From assembly GCA_031271725.1 (NCBI GenBank), contig JAISVE010000123.1:1-8863 (forward strand): 8,863 bases of DNA. Reading direction: 5' to 3'. This document shows, piece after piece, positions 1 to 7,669 of the stretch. Origin of the DNA: Bacteroidales bacterium. Lineage in GTDB: Bacteria > Bacteroidota > Bacteroidia > Bacteroidales > P3. How positions within the stretch are numbered: position 1 is the stretch's first letter; each line of letters starts with the position of its first letter. The position numbers and the translations under genes were made by a program. A model generated the notes under the pieces. The model did no database searches. It saw only the letters and a program-made list of their open reading frames with translations, and was not told the origin of the DNA.

Positions 1-50
1 GCCACGAGAAGAATAATGCCGAATAAAAGTACAAAAATTTCATACGAGGG

Positions 51-180
51 TGCGTTAGCGATTGCAGTGGAAATCCTTTTGCAGCGAGGCGAAGCCGAGA
101 AGCAAAAGATTGAAACGGAAAGCGCGACCTTGCGCTGTCGCGTTGGTTTGTGCGAGCGTGCAGCGCAAGGGAACGCCCTA
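51..180 (+). repeat. GC-rich structured intergenic element (probable Bacteroidota dispersed repeat)
   Basis: This GC-rich island in an otherwise AT-rich setting contains several inverted repeats. CTTTTGC (76-82) pairs with GCAAAAG (102-108); the arm extends with AAT (72-74) against ATT (109-111) around one bulged C, and holds a small inner GGC-GAA-GCC hairpin (88-96). CGCGAC (123-128) pairs with GTCGCG (137-142). Alternatively CCTTGCGCTG (128-137) pairs perfectly with CAGCGCAAGG (161-170). The last two helices share bases 128 and 137, so they compete. The phrase around GGAAATCCTTTTGC, a hairpin, GCAAAAGATT and then an AGCG-type motif resembles, from memory, an intergenic element seen many times in Bacteroidota genomes. 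That family assignment is recollection and was not searched. Function and exact ends are unknown. Confidence 0.5.
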
Positions 181-196
181 ATCAACCATATTTGAA

Positions 197-214
197 ATAA
201 CTTTAATAACTTTA
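197..214 (+). repeat. Tandem 9-bp duplication upstream of the DUF819 gene
   Basis: ATAACTTTA occurs twice back to back (197-205 and 206-214), 23 bp before the ATG at 238. Each copy contains TAACTTTA, which differs from the Bacteroidota -7 consensus TAnnTTTG only in the last base. The second copy may therefore be the promoter -7 box, but no convincing -33 TTTG lies about 19 bp upstream of it. The TTTG at 191-194 is too close. The duplication is seen directly; the promoter role is a weak inference. Confidence 0.35.
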
Positions 215-237
215 CAACAAACAACCAAATAAATACT

Positions 238-1437
238 ATGGCAAGAATAATTATTATCTGTTTGATTTACGTGTTCGCTCCGTTACTGATAATTGAACTG
301 TACAAACGTTACAAAATTTTTAGAGGCATAGGTACAATTATTATGGCTTATGCGTTGGGAATAATAATGTCGCTTACGGGCTTTTCTACGCCTGCTGATG
401 TTGAGAATATGACAGCAGTGGACAAGATAATATTAAACTTGCAAAACGAAATTTTCCCGATAATATGTGTTCCCCTTGCAATTCCGCTGATGCTTTTTTC
501 CTGCAACTTCAAAAATTGGATGAAAAATTTTAAGGACACTATGGTTGCCTTTGCTACGGGAGTGGTTGCGGTAACTCTTATTGTTATTATTGCTGCTTTT
601 ATTTTTAAGGGGCAGGGGATAGAAGAACTGCCGAAAGCAGCGGGGCTTATGACGGGTTTTTATACCGGCGGAACTCCAAACGTTGCGTCTATTCAACTTG
701 CGCTACATGCGTCTCCAATAACTTTTATGCTTGTAAATTCTTTCGAGATTATGATTGCGTTTTTCTTCCTGCTTTTTCTCGTTCTAAAAGGATTTAAGTT
801 GTTTAGAAAATTTTTGATTTACAAAAAAGACGATGAGGCTATAACGAGCAAAGATGTTACTTCGGAAAGTTTTGAGGATTATAACGGACTTTTTAAGTAT
901 GGAAATTTCAAACAGCTGTTGTTGCCGATTTCTATTGCTGTGGGTTTGCTTGCCGTATCGCTCGGCATAAGTTTCCTGCTTGTTCCAAAGGATTATATTG
1001 TTGTTTCGGTTGTGTTGATTATAACAACTGCGGCGATAGGAATTTCTTTTTGGGATAGAATAAGAAATACGCCAAAACTTTTTGAAATCGGGATGTATTT
1101 TATTTTGATATTCTCTATTGCAATTGCATCTTCATTTAGAATAGATCAGGTTAAACCGGAATATTTTCAACTGTTTTTGTTTATTTGTTTTATTACATTC
1201 GGCAGTATATTGGTGCATCTGTTGTTGTCTAAAATTTTCAAGGTTGATGCGGATTTGTTTACGGTTGCAGCGGTTGGGCTTATTTATTCTCCGCCCTTTG
1301 TTCCTACGGTTGCAGGACTTATGAAAAGCCGCCGCGCTTTAATTAGCGGTATTGTTATCGGAATGCTTGGTTATGCGGTAGGAACTTATCTTGGTATCGG
1401 TATTTGCGGGTTGCTTACGAAATTGCAGTGGTTTTGA
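238..1437 (+). CDS. DUF819-family integral membrane protein
   Basis: This 399-residue, very hydrophobic protein has roughly ten predicted membrane segments spread over its whole length and no signal peptide or soluble domain. The hallmark is GFYTGGTPNVASI near residues 140-152, preceded by a LAIPLMLFSCN segment (80-90); both recall the DUF819 (YjcL-like) family. A second glycine/proline-rich stretch, GLIYSPPFVPTVAGLMKS around residues 345-362, could be the matching half-site of an internally duplicated transporter fold (inference). A charged cytoplasmic-looking loop (about 195-225) separates the halves. Family members are presumed transporters of unknown substrate, so none is assigned here. 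The ATG at 238 has no Shine-Dalgarno and an A-rich leader, typical for this phylum. The gene ends 2 bp from the convergent sufB stop, and its neighbours give no hint of its substrate. Confidence 0.85.
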   Translation: MARIIIICLIYVFAPLLIIELYKRYKIFRGIGTIIMAYALGIIMSLTGFSTPADVENMTAVDKIILNLQNEIFPIICVPLAIPLMLFSCNFKNWMKNFKDTMVAFATGVVAVTLIVIIAAFIFKGQGIEELPKAAGLMTGFYTGGTPNVASIQLALHASPITFMLVNSFEIMIAFFFLLFLVLKGFKLFRKFLIYKKDDEAITSKDVTSESFEDYNGLFKYGNFKQLLLPISIAVGLLAVSLGISFLLVPKDYIVVSVVLIITTAAIGISFWDRIRNTPKLFEIGMYFILIFSIAIASSFRIDQVKPEYFQLFLFICFITFGSILVHLLLSKIFKVDADLFTVAAVGLIYSPPFVPTVAGLMKSRRALISGIVIGMLGYAVGTYLGIGICGLLTKLQWF

Positions 1438-1439
1438 TG

Positions 1440-2936
1440 TTATCCGACACTATTGTCTAAACTTAATTCCAATAGCTTTTGCGCTTCAACAGCAAATTCC
1501 ATAGGGAGTTTGCTTACAACATCTTTCGCATAGCCGGTAACGATAAGATTAACCGCAGCGTCAGGCGAAATGCCTCGCTGTTGGCAATAGAAAAGCTGAT
1601 CTTCGGATATTTTTGAAGTTGTTGCTTCGTGCTCTATAATGGCGTTGTCTTTGCTGCATTGCACAACGGGGAAGGTGTGTGCGCCGCATTTGTCGGAAAG
1701 CAGGAGTGAGTCGCATTTAGAGTAATTGCGGGCGTTTTCGGCATTCGGTTGCACTTTTACAAGACCCCTGTATGAATTTTGGCTGTTGCCTGCAGAGATG
1801 CCTTTGGAGATAATTGTGCTGCGGGTATTTTTACCGATATGTATCATTTTTGTTCCTGTATCTGCCTGCTGAAAATTATTTGTTACGGCTACCGAAAAAA
1901 ATTCACCTACAGAGTTATCACCCTGCAAAATGCAGGACGGATATTTCCATGTTATTGCACTGCCTGTTTCAACTTGTGTCCAGGAAATTTTTGCTCTTGC
2001 TCCCTTGCAGATGCCGCGTTTTGTAACAAAGTTATAAATGCCGCCCTTGCCGTTTTTATCGCCGGGATACCAATTCTGAACGGTGGAATATTTTACTTCG
2101 GCATCTTTCATAACAACAATTTCTACAATGGCTGCGTGCAGTTGGTTTTCATCACGGATTGGCGCGGTGCAGCCTTCCATATAACTTACATAAGACCCTT
2201 CGTCTGCAATTATAAGAGTACGTTCAAATTGTCCTGTATCTTTGGCGTTGATGCGGAAATATGTTGATAAATCCATCGGGCAACGCACACCTTTTGGAAT
2301 ATAGACAAAACTACCGTCACTAAAAACCGCCGAATTTAAGGCTGCAAAGAAATTGTCGTTAGACGGCACCACAGAGCCGAGATATTTTTTTACAAGTTCG
2401 GGATGTTCGTGTACTGCTTCACTTATTGAGGAAAAAATTATTCCGTATTTTGCAAGTTCATCTTTGAAGGTTGTTTTTACGGATACGGAATCCATAACGG
2501 CATCGTAGGCAACGCAATTGTCAGTACTGCACATTGCTTCTGTTTCATCAAGCGGAACGCCGAGTTTTGAGAAGGTTTCTTTAAGATCGTTTTCTATATT
2601 GTTTGTTTCGGTTGTGCCTGTTTGTGTTTGTTGATTTGTTTGGGGGCTTGGACTTGGTTTTGTGCTTGTGCTTGGCTTTGGTGCTGCCCAATAAATAATG
2701 TCTTGATAGTCGATTGCAGGATATTCTATCTGCGCCCAATGCGGCTCTTTTTTTTCGAGCCATAAGCGATACGCTTTAAGACGAAATTCGAGCAGCCATT
2801 CAGGTTCATTTTTGCGTGCGGAAATAAAACGAATAGTGTTTTCGTTTAAACCTTTCGCGAGCTTTTCAGTTTCGATGTCGGTTTCAAATCCCCACTTATA
2901 CTCATTGTTTGTTATGTCTGTAATAATATCTCCCAT
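1440..2936 (-). CDS. sufB: Fe-S cluster assembly protein SufB
   Basis: SufB is the scaffold subunit of the SufBCD complex, which builds Fe-S clusters in the cytoplasm. The 498-residue product covers the whole family. The N-terminal module has [17 protein letters not shown] and [15 protein letters not shown] (residues 13-56) and [18 protein letters not shown] (67-83). The beta-helix core includes [15 protein letters not shown] (206-220), EGCTAP (254-259) and [16 protein letters not shown] (320-335). The C-terminal part keeps KCGAHTFP with Cys417, EHEATTSK (435-442) and FYCQQRG (449-455). The motifs expected for function are intact. Two oddities stand out. Residues 87-113 are a Pro/Ser/Thr/Gln linker replacing the usual charged segment, and residues 136-146 ([11 protein letters not shown]) look divergent. 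sufC, sufD and sufS are absent from the window. The ATG lies 2 bp after the nuclease stop, implying co-transcription or coupling. A weak TATATTTA box (2962-2969, minus strand) could be an internal promoter. Confidence 0.95.
   Translation of the reverse strand: MGDIITDITNNEYKWGFETDIETEKLAKGLNENTIRFISARKNEPEWLLEFRLKAYRLWLEKKEPHWAQIEYPAIDYQDIIYWAAPKPSTSTKPSPSPQTNQQTQTGTTETNNIENDLKETFSKLGVPLDETEAMCSTDNCVAYDAVMDSVSVKTTFKDELAKYGIIFSSISEAVHEHPELVKKYLGSVVPSNDNFFAALNSAVFSDGSFVYIPKGVRCPMDLSTYFRINAKDTGQFERTLIIADEGSYVSYMEGCTAPIRDENQLHAAIVEIVVMKDAEVKYSTVQNWYPGDKNGKGGIYNFVTKRGICKGARAKISWTQVETGSAITWKYPSCILQGDNSVGEFFSVAVTNNFQQADTGTKMIHIGKNTRSTIISKGISAGNSQNSYRGLVKVQPNAENARNYSKCDSLLLSDKCGAHTFPVVQCSKDNAIIEHEATTSKISEDQLFYCQQRGISPDAAVNLIVTGYAKDVVSKLPMEFAVEAQKLLELSLDNSVG
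2598..2678 (-). other. Low-complexity linker inside SufB
   Basis: Residues 87-113 of SufB are almost only Pro, Lys, Ser, Thr, Gln, Asn, Gly and Glu, starting [17 protein letters not shown]. On the plus strand this appears as G/T-rich imperfect repeats of a TTGTGCTTGG type. The segment falls between the conserved N-terminal module (ending near IIYWAAP) and the helix beginning [13 protein letters not shown] (residue 117). Most SufB proteins, as I recall them, have a shorter charged stretch there. It reads in frame with conserved sequence on both sides, so it is a coding insertion, probably disordered, and not a frameshift. Confidence 0.7.
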
Positions 2937-2938
2937 TG

Positions 2939-4906
2939 CTAAATCTTGCTTATTTTTTGTGTAAATATATCTCCGTTTTTTGTTGCAATTCTAATGATGT
3001 AAAGTCCTTTTGGCAGCGAACTTAAATCCACAGATGTTTCATCGCCTTGTTTCAACACGCATTTTCCCGTTGCGGAAAATATTGAAATCTCTTCTATTGG
3101 CTGTGGGCAGTTGATGGTTATTAAATCTGTTGTCGGATTTGGATAAACCGAAAATTGCTTCGGGGTTTTAATTTCAGACGAAGTAGTGAATGTCGAGGGC
3201 AGGCGAAGTCCTACAATAATAGGGTCGTGGTCGGAACAGCGGTAAAGCTCTGTGCTTGGATTGTTGTCGTAACTGAGGGATGACGGTTCGTCTGAATTTA
3301 TATGCCAAGCAATGGCTCCTGTAACAAATTGTGCGAGTGAATCGCTTGCGAGAGAATAATCGAGATACTGCACAACGTTGTTAAAACGGTAGCTGTACAT
3401 ATTTGAGTCGAAAATATTTGTAAGGTTTTTATATCCCGCATTTCTAAAAATCATAATGGGATCTTCGCAGTGCATGGCGTTAAGATCACCCATAATCAAG
3501 ACCCTTTCTGTTCCGTAATCCTGCTTTGCTTTTTCAAGTTGTGCGAGAACTGCCTCTGCTTCCAATTTGCGGTCATGATTAAAAATGCCCTGTCCATCTC
3601 CCTGATCTGCGTTAAGCCCTGTTCCTGTGCCGCTTTTAGCCTTAAAATGATTTATCGAAAATGCAAAAATATCTCCGCCATAAATTGTTTTAAATGCTTG
3701 AATAAATTTTCTGTCTGTAACGCCTGTGCTTATTTTGTAAGAATTTTTATAAGGAGAAACTTTGTCTTTGCGATATACTATTTGCACAACTTCATTGATT
3801 GCACTTGTTGAATGTAAGGGAATGTATGTATATACGTTGCAGCCCTTAGCTTCGTTCATTGCATCTACAAGTGCTTGTATAATATTGTTGTTTTTTTGTA
3901 CTTCGCAAAAGCCGTAAATATCGGCATCAATGGCTGTAATAGCCTTTGTGAGGCGGGTTTTTTGCAGTTCGGATTCGTTTGTAAAATGTTCGAGATTAAA
4001 ACCGCAAACTTTCAGATTATAGTCGCCAAGCAAGGTTTCGTCAGGTGTTGATGTGCGGGAGTTGCCATGGAATACCGGCGTTTTTGCAGGGTAGAGCATA
4101 TATCTTTGAGACTGTTGTCCCATAATGCAAATGAGTGTGTCGGTATAACGGCTTGTGCGCAGGGAGCCGTCCGGTGCGGCATAGGGAGTGGGAGAGGGGT
4201 TAATTGTAGTAGAGGCATCATCAAGGATAATATTGTCCATAGTATTCCGGTGCAATGCTGCATGGTATTCTTCGCTTAACGGCAATGCCTGATCGGTGGC
4301 GGCACGCAGGAGTTTTGAAGATAGGTTTAGTTGTCCGTAACGTTCGAGATTTGATGTTCCCATTATGTACATTCTGTGCGGAATTACATAAATCATGCCC
4401 TCCATTGTTTCGCGGTTTTCGGGAAAATCTGTTGGAAAATTGAGGCAGGTGTATGGTATTTTGCAATTGTTTTTTAGAATAGATACACTTGCACTTGATA
4501 TTTGTGTTTGATTGCTGTATTCGCTTACGGTGCCGCTGATTTGCACATAGTTGCCTGCTTGAACTTGCGTGTTGTTGTAAACAAAAATTGCATCTGATGT
4601 GTTGATGTCTGCATCGCCTGCGGTGTCTTGAATGTAAAAACCGCGTAGCTGCTGGAAAACGGCAGTTACAATGCCTTCTGTTATAACGCTTTGTCCATTG
4701 TATGCAGATGTATCATTGCTGCCTTGAATTTCATAGATGCGCAGGGGCTGTGCCTTTGTGCTTTGCTGTGTTGCTGTTGTGGCTGCTGTTATTATTGCTG
4801 CTGTGGTTGCTGTTTGCGGGTTTTGAGCCTTTTGCGCTTGTAGCAGTGTTTGCATTGAAAGCAAAAATATGCAGAATGTTGAAACAGTGTAAAGAAATCT
4901 TGTCAT
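2939..4906 (-). CDS. Secreted OB-fold/EEP-family nuclease with T9SS type A sorting domain
   Basis: This 655-residue extracellular nuclease or related phosphodiesterase resembles the ExeM/NucH type. Order: signal peptide (1-24, hydrophobic core then LLQAQ), Ala/Thr/Gln-rich linker (30-53), OB-fold domain (about 55-145, with ITEGIVTAV and [10 protein letters not shown]), and an endonuclease/exonuclease/phosphatase domain (about 298-568). The last keeps the expected catalytic set: FNLEHF (Asn304), FCEVQ (Glu335), INHFKAK (His420), MGDLNAM (Asp474, Asn476) and CSDHDP (Asp559, His560). The C-terminus (about 585-655) is a T9SS type A sorting domain with [10 protein letters not shown] and GLYIIRI, so the protein should cross the outer membrane by type IX secretion and be processed or anchored there. 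The start was chosen for the signal peptide and a TAACTTTG box just upstream; the frame stays open to 5191 but that part overlaps thrS. Likely role is degrading external DNA or other phosphate esters for nutrients (inference). Confidence 0.88.
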   Translation of the reverse strand: MTRFLYTVSTFCIFLLSMQTLLQAQKAQNPQTATTAAIITAATTATQQSTKAQPLRIYEIQGSNDTSAYNGQSVITEGIVTAVFQQLRGFYIQDTAGDADINTSDAIFVYNNTQVQAGNYVQISGTVSEYSNQTQISSASVSILKNNCKIPYTCLNFPTDFPENRETMEGMIYVIPHRMYIMGTSNLERYGQLNLSSKLLRAATDQALPLSEEYHAALHRNTMDNIILDDASTTINPSPTPYAAPDGSLRTSRYTDTLICIMGQQSQRYMLYPAKTPVFHGNSRTSTPDETLLGDYNLKVCGFNLEHFTNESELQKTRLTKAITAIDADIYGFCEVQKNNNIIQALVDAMNEAKGCNVYTYIPLHSTSAINEVVQIVYRKDKVSPYKNSYKISTGVTDRKFIQAFKTIYGGDIFAFSINHFKAKSGTGTGLNADQGDGQGIFNHDRKLEAEAVLAQLEKAKQDYGTERVLIMGDLNAMHCEDPIMIFRNAGYKNLTNIFDSNMYSYRFNNVVQYLDYSLASDSLAQFVTGAIAWHINSDEPSSLSYDNNPSTELYRCSDHDPIIVGLRLPSTFTTSSEIKTPKQFSVYPNPTTDLITINCPQPIEEISIFSATGKCVLKQGDETSVDLSSLPKGLYIIRIATKNGDIFTQKISKI

Positions 4907-4911
4907 AACAA

Positions 4912-4942
4912 CAAAGTTAATTTTTTTTCCTGACTTCGCAGA
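4912..4942 (-). promoter_or_regulatory. Candidate promoter of the nuclease-sufB operon
   Basis: Read on the minus strand, TAACTTTG (4919 down to 4912) matches the Bacteroidota -7 consensus TAnnTTTG exactly. TCTG (4942 down to 4939), one mismatch from the -33 TTTG, lies 19 bp upstream. Transcription would begin only a few bases before the ATG at 4906, giving a nearly leaderless mRNA. The box match is seen directly; the start point is inferred. Confidence 0.5.
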
Positions 4943-4990
4943 TACTGTATCATACTGCTTGCTTTTTGTGGATTTCTCTTGCTTCTCCTC

Positions 4991-5021
4991 TTGCTTTTTT
5001 TTGGTTTTTTTCGTATCTTCG
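4991..5021 (+). promoter_or_regulatory. Candidate promoter of the thrS operon
   Basis: TATCTTCG (5014-5021) is one base off the Bacteroidota -7 consensus TAnnTTTG, with TTG (4991-4993) 20 bp upstream as a partial -33 element. The predicted transcript starts within about 5-8 bases of the thrS ATG at 5031, so the leader would be very short. That leaves no room for a T-box or other long leader between this promoter and thrS. An upstream promoter inside the nuclease gene cannot be excluded. Confidence 0.4.
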
Positions 5022-5030
5022 CGCCCCTTT

Positions 5031-6968
5031 ATGAGTAGGATAAATATTACTTTACCTGACGGAAACGTTAAGCAGTTCGAGCAAGGAGCAACTGCGATGG
5101 ACATTGCGCTCTCTATTAGCGAGGGTTTGGCGCGTAATGTGCTTGCTGCAAAGGTGGATGATGAGCTTTGGGATGCAAACCGTCCTGTCAACCAAGATGC
5201 TCGTGTTCAATTGCTTACTTGGAATGACCCTGAAGGGAAACATGCGTTTTGGCATACTTCCGCACACTTGCTGGCAGAGGCAATCGAACAACTATATCCG
5301 GGTGCTAAATTCGGTATAGGCCCTGCAATTGAGAATGGTTTCTATTACGATATTGATTTTGGCGAACATTCTTTGAGTTCTGACGATTTTGAAAAAATTG
5401 AAAAACGTGCTTTGGAGCTTGCTGCCGAAAAACAAGAAGTTATAAGAGAGAGTGTTAGCAAACAGCAGGCACTCGATTTTTTCGAGGAGAAAGGTGATGA
5501 ATATAAACTTGAACTTATAAACGATCTTGCAGACGGCACAATAACTTTCTATAAAACAGGCACTTTTACCGATTTGTGTCGTGGCCCCCACTTAACAACC
5601 ACATCACCCATAAAAGCATTTAAAGTATTGAGTTTGGCAGGTGCTTTTTGGCGCGGTGATGAAAAACGCAAGCAGCTTACTCGTGTTTACGGCATATCTT
5701 TTCCCAAACAAAAAGATTTAACCGAATATCTCATATTTTTAGAGGAAGCAAAAAAGCGCGACCATCGCAAACTCGGCAAAGACTTAGAGTTGTTTATGTT
5801 TTCGCAGAATGTAGGAATAGGCTTGCCGATATGGTTGCCTAAAGGCACGGCACTTCGTCTGCGTTTAGAGGACTTTCTAAAAAAAGTTCAGAAAAAAGCG
5901 GGTTATCAACAAGTAATGTGTCCTCACATCGGAAACATAAACCTCTATAAAACTTCGGGGCATTACGCAAAATATGGCAAGGACTCGTTTCAACCGATAC
6001 ACACGCCCGAAGAAGGCGAGGAATATTTCCTCAAACCGATGAACTGCCCGCACCACTGCGAGATTTACAAACACGCACCGCACTCCTACCGTGATTTACC
6101 ATTGCGTATAGCAGAGTTCGGCACAGTTTACCGTTATGAAATGAGCGGTGAATTGCACGGACTTACACGTGTGCGCAGTTTTACGCAGGATGATGCGCAT
6201 ATTTTCTGCACCGCAGATCAACTTAAAGATGAATTTAAGAGTGTTATAGACATTATTCTTCTTATTTTCAAAATGCTTAACTTTACCGAATTTACGGCTC
6301 AGATTTCTTTGAGAGATAAGAATAACAAAGAGAAGTATATCGGCTCTGATGAGAATTGGGATAAGGCGGAAAGGGCTATTATTGAGGCATCGGCGGAAAA
6401 GGGATTAAAGACAATAGAGGTTGAGGGTGAAGCGGCTTTTTACGGTCCTAAACTTGACTTTATGGTTAAAGATGCCCTCGGTCGTACTTGGCAGTTGGGA
6501 ACAGTGCAGGTTGATTACAATTTGCCTGAGCGTTTTGAATTGGAATATATCGGTGCGGACAATGAGCGTCACAGACCGATAATGATACACCGTGCACCTT
6601 TCGGCTCAATGGAGCGTTTTGTAGCGGTGCTATTGGAACACACGGGTGGAAATTTTCCGTTGTGGTTAACACCGGAACAGTATATAATTTTGCCCATAAG
6701 TGACAAATATGCAGACTACGCTTTGAAGTTGCAAAAACAGTTGGAAGAAGCCGATTTGCGCGGTACGGTTGATAGCCGCAGTGAAAAAACAGGTAGAAAA
6801 ATCCGCGATGCGGAACTTCGCAAAATACCTTATATGCTTATAGTGGGTGAGAAAGAAGAAGCGGACAGCACGGTTTCGGTGCGTGTTCACGGTGAGGGAG
6901 ATTTAGGTACTATGAGTATTGAAAATTTTGTAAAGCATATACAGAAAGAAATAGACGAGTATAAATAA
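5031..6968 (+). CDS. thrS: Threonine-tRNA ligase
   Basis: This enzyme charges tRNA-Thr with threonine in the cytoplasm and edits mischarged Ser-tRNA-Thr. The 645 residues match the usual full-length bacterial enzyme. Order: TGS domain (about 1-63), editing domain with HTSAH (75-79) and DLCRGPH (181-187), class II catalytic core (about 245-540), and C-terminal anticodon-binding domain (about 550-645). The catalytic zinc ligands appear as Cys339 (MNCPHH), His390 (DDAH) and His520 ([10 protein letters not shown]). Motif 2 is seen in [22 protein letters not shown] and motif 3 in GSMERF. The start [11 protein letters not shown] was chosen because it begins the TGS domain exactly; an in-frame ATG at 4959 would add 24 hydrophobic residues and span the putative promoter. 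It is the first gene of a translation operon, with infC 44 bp downstream. Confidence 0.97.
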   Translation: MSRINITLPDGNVKQFEQGATAMDIALSISEGLARNVLAAKVDDELWDANRPVNQDARVQLLTWNDPEGKHAFWHTSAHLLAEAIEQLYPGAKFGIGPAIENGFYYDIDFGEHSLSSDDFEKIEKRALELAAEKQEVIRESVSKQQALDFFEEKGDEYKLELINDLADGTITFYKTGTFTDLCRGPHLTTTSPIKAFKVLSLAGAFWRGDEKRKQLTRVYGISFPKQKDLTEYLIFLEEAKKRDHRKLGKDLELFMFSQNVGIGLPIWLPKGTALRLRLEDFLKKVQKKAGYQQVMCPHIGNINLYKTSGHYAKYGKDSFQPIHTPEEGEEYFLKPMNCPHHCEIYKHAPHSYRDLPLRIAEFGTVYRYEMSGELHGLTRVRSFTQDDAHIFCTADQLKDEFKSVIDIILLIFKMLNFTEFTAQISLRDKNNKEKYIGSDENWDKAERAIIEASAEKGLKTIEVEGEAAFYGPKLDFMVKDALGRTWQLGTVQVDYNLPERFELEYIGADNERHRPIMIHRAPFGSMERFVAVLLEHTGGNFPLWLTPEQYIILPISDKYADYALKLQKQLEEADLRGTVDSRSEKTGRKIRDAELRKIPYMLIVGEKEEADSTVSVRVHGEGDLGTMSIENFVKHIQKEIDEYK

Positions 6969-6975
6969 CAACAAA

Positions 6976-6993
6976 GTGAATTTTAGAATTCAC
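6976..6993 (+). promoter_or_regulatory. Perfect hairpin in the thrS-infC spacer
   Basis: GTGAATT (6976-6982) and AATTCAC (6987-6993) form a perfect 7-bp stem with a 4-base TTAG loop. It sits 7 bases after the thrS stop codon and 9 bases before the AGGAGG of infC. There is no T-tract after it, so it does not look like an intrinsic terminator. It may be an RNA processing site or a structure affecting ribosome access to infC (inference). Confidence 0.5.
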
Positions 6994-7002
6994 GATAAAA
7001 AT

Positions 7003-7008
7003 AGGAGG
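7003..7008 (+). promoter_or_regulatory. Strong Shine-Dalgarno of infC
   Basis: AGGAGG lies 4 bases before an ATC codon (7013-7015) in frame with infC. No other start in this window has such a site; the rest have A-rich leaders, as usual in Bacteroidota. This site decides the infC start, because no ATG, GTG or TTG occurs in frame before the conserved RIN motif. Confidence 0.7.
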
Positions 7009-7012
7009 ATTT

Positions 7013-7612
7013 ATCGCAACACCATTCACACCCCGCCCCCCACGTCCCGCAGGTGGAAGACCATTCCAACGCGGACGCTATGTAAAACCGGAAGCAAAAC
7101 ACAGAATTAACCGCTTCATAACCGCACCTGTTGTACGCTTGGTGGGTGACGGCGTTGAGCCGTCTGTAATAGACACCCGCGAAGCGTTACAAATGGCAGA
7201 GGCAAAAGAGCTCGACCTTGTTGAGATTTCAGGTACGGCAAATCCGCCTGTAGTTAAAATTATGGACTACCAGAAGTTTTTGTACGAACAAAAGCGGAAG
7301 GAAAAAGAAATAAAGTCGAAGTCGGCAAAGATTGTTGTAAAGGAAATTCGCCTTGGTCCGCAAACAGATGACCATGACTTTAATTTCAAACTCAATCACG
7401 CCCGCAAATTTTTGCAGGAAGGAGCAAAAGTAAAAGTTGATGTATTTTTTAAGGGTAGAACTATAGTATATAAAGAGCAGGGTGAAGCAGTGCTTTTGAA
7501 ATTTGCAGAGGCACTTTTGGAAGTGGGCAAACCGGAGGCTATGCCAAAGTTGGAAGGAAAAAGAATGTTGATGATTATTCAGCCTATAAAAGCAAAAGGA
7601 CAATCGAAATAA
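7013..7612 (+). CDS. infC: Translation initiation factor IF-3, apparent ATC start
   Basis: IF-3 binds the 30S subunit, keeps 50S from joining early and checks the start codon and initiator tRNA. From ATC at 7013 the product has 199 residues: a Pro/Arg/Gly-rich tail (1-28, beginning ATPFTPRPPRPAGG after the initiator Met), the IF3-N domain (about 29-98, with HRINRFI, RLVGDGVEP and ELDLVEIS), a Lys-rich linker helix, and the IF3-C domain (about 105-193, with VKEIRLGPQTDDHDFNFKL and FFKGR). A standard start is not available. The first in-frame TTG (7139) would remove RIN and the first strand, and the only nearby ATG (7080) is out of frame and followed at once by TAA. ATC has a perfect AGGAGG 4 bases upstream. 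Rare start codons on infC are known, such as AUU in Escherichia coli, where they let IF-3 repress its own synthesis. The same logic probably applies here. Confidence 0.85.
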   Translation: MATPFTPRPPRPAGGRPFQRGRYVKPEAKHRINRFITAPVVRLVGDGVEPSVIDTREALQMAEAKELDLVEISGTANPPVVKIMDYQKFLYEQKRKEKEIKSKSAKIVVKEIRLGPQTDDHDFNFKLNHARKFLQEGAKVKVDVFFKGRTIVYKEQGEAVLLKFAEALLEVGKPEAMPKLEGKRMLMIIQPIKAKGQSK

Positions 7613-7669
7613 CTTCGTTTATTCGGTGCAATATAGTAGAAAAAGTTTCACGTAACAAAAATAAAAAAA

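Noticed and set aside
1..195. Open frame on the plus strand from the window edge to TGA at 193-195, with an ATG at 16 (59 codons).
   Set aside because: It runs straight through the GC-rich palindromic element, has no recognisable domain, and its composition is explained by the inverted repeats. An openness of this length is not enough to call a gene.
1779..2267. Long plus-strand ORF of 162 codons opposite sufB.
   Set aside because: It is antisense to strongly conserved SufB core sequence, is Cys/Phe-rich like a shadow translation, and has no recognisable domain.
4959..5030. Upstream in-frame ATG giving thrS a 24-residue hydrophobic N-terminus resembling a signal peptide.
   Set aside because: ThrS is cytoplasmic, the TGS domain starts exactly at 5031, and the extension is encoded by a T-rich promoter region.
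4907..5191. N-terminal extension of the nuclease frame by 95 residues.
   Set aside because: It overlaps the start of thrS on the other strand, is Lys/Glu/Ser-rich without conservation signals, and would bury the signal peptide that starts cleanly at 4906.
7080..7085. ATG upstream of infC.
   Set aside because: It is out of frame with infC and is followed immediately by TAA, so it cannot encode anything.
7139..7141. TTG as the start of infC.
   Set aside because: It would remove the conserved RIN motif and the first part of the IF3-N domain, which are encoded in frame upstream, and it has no ribosome site.
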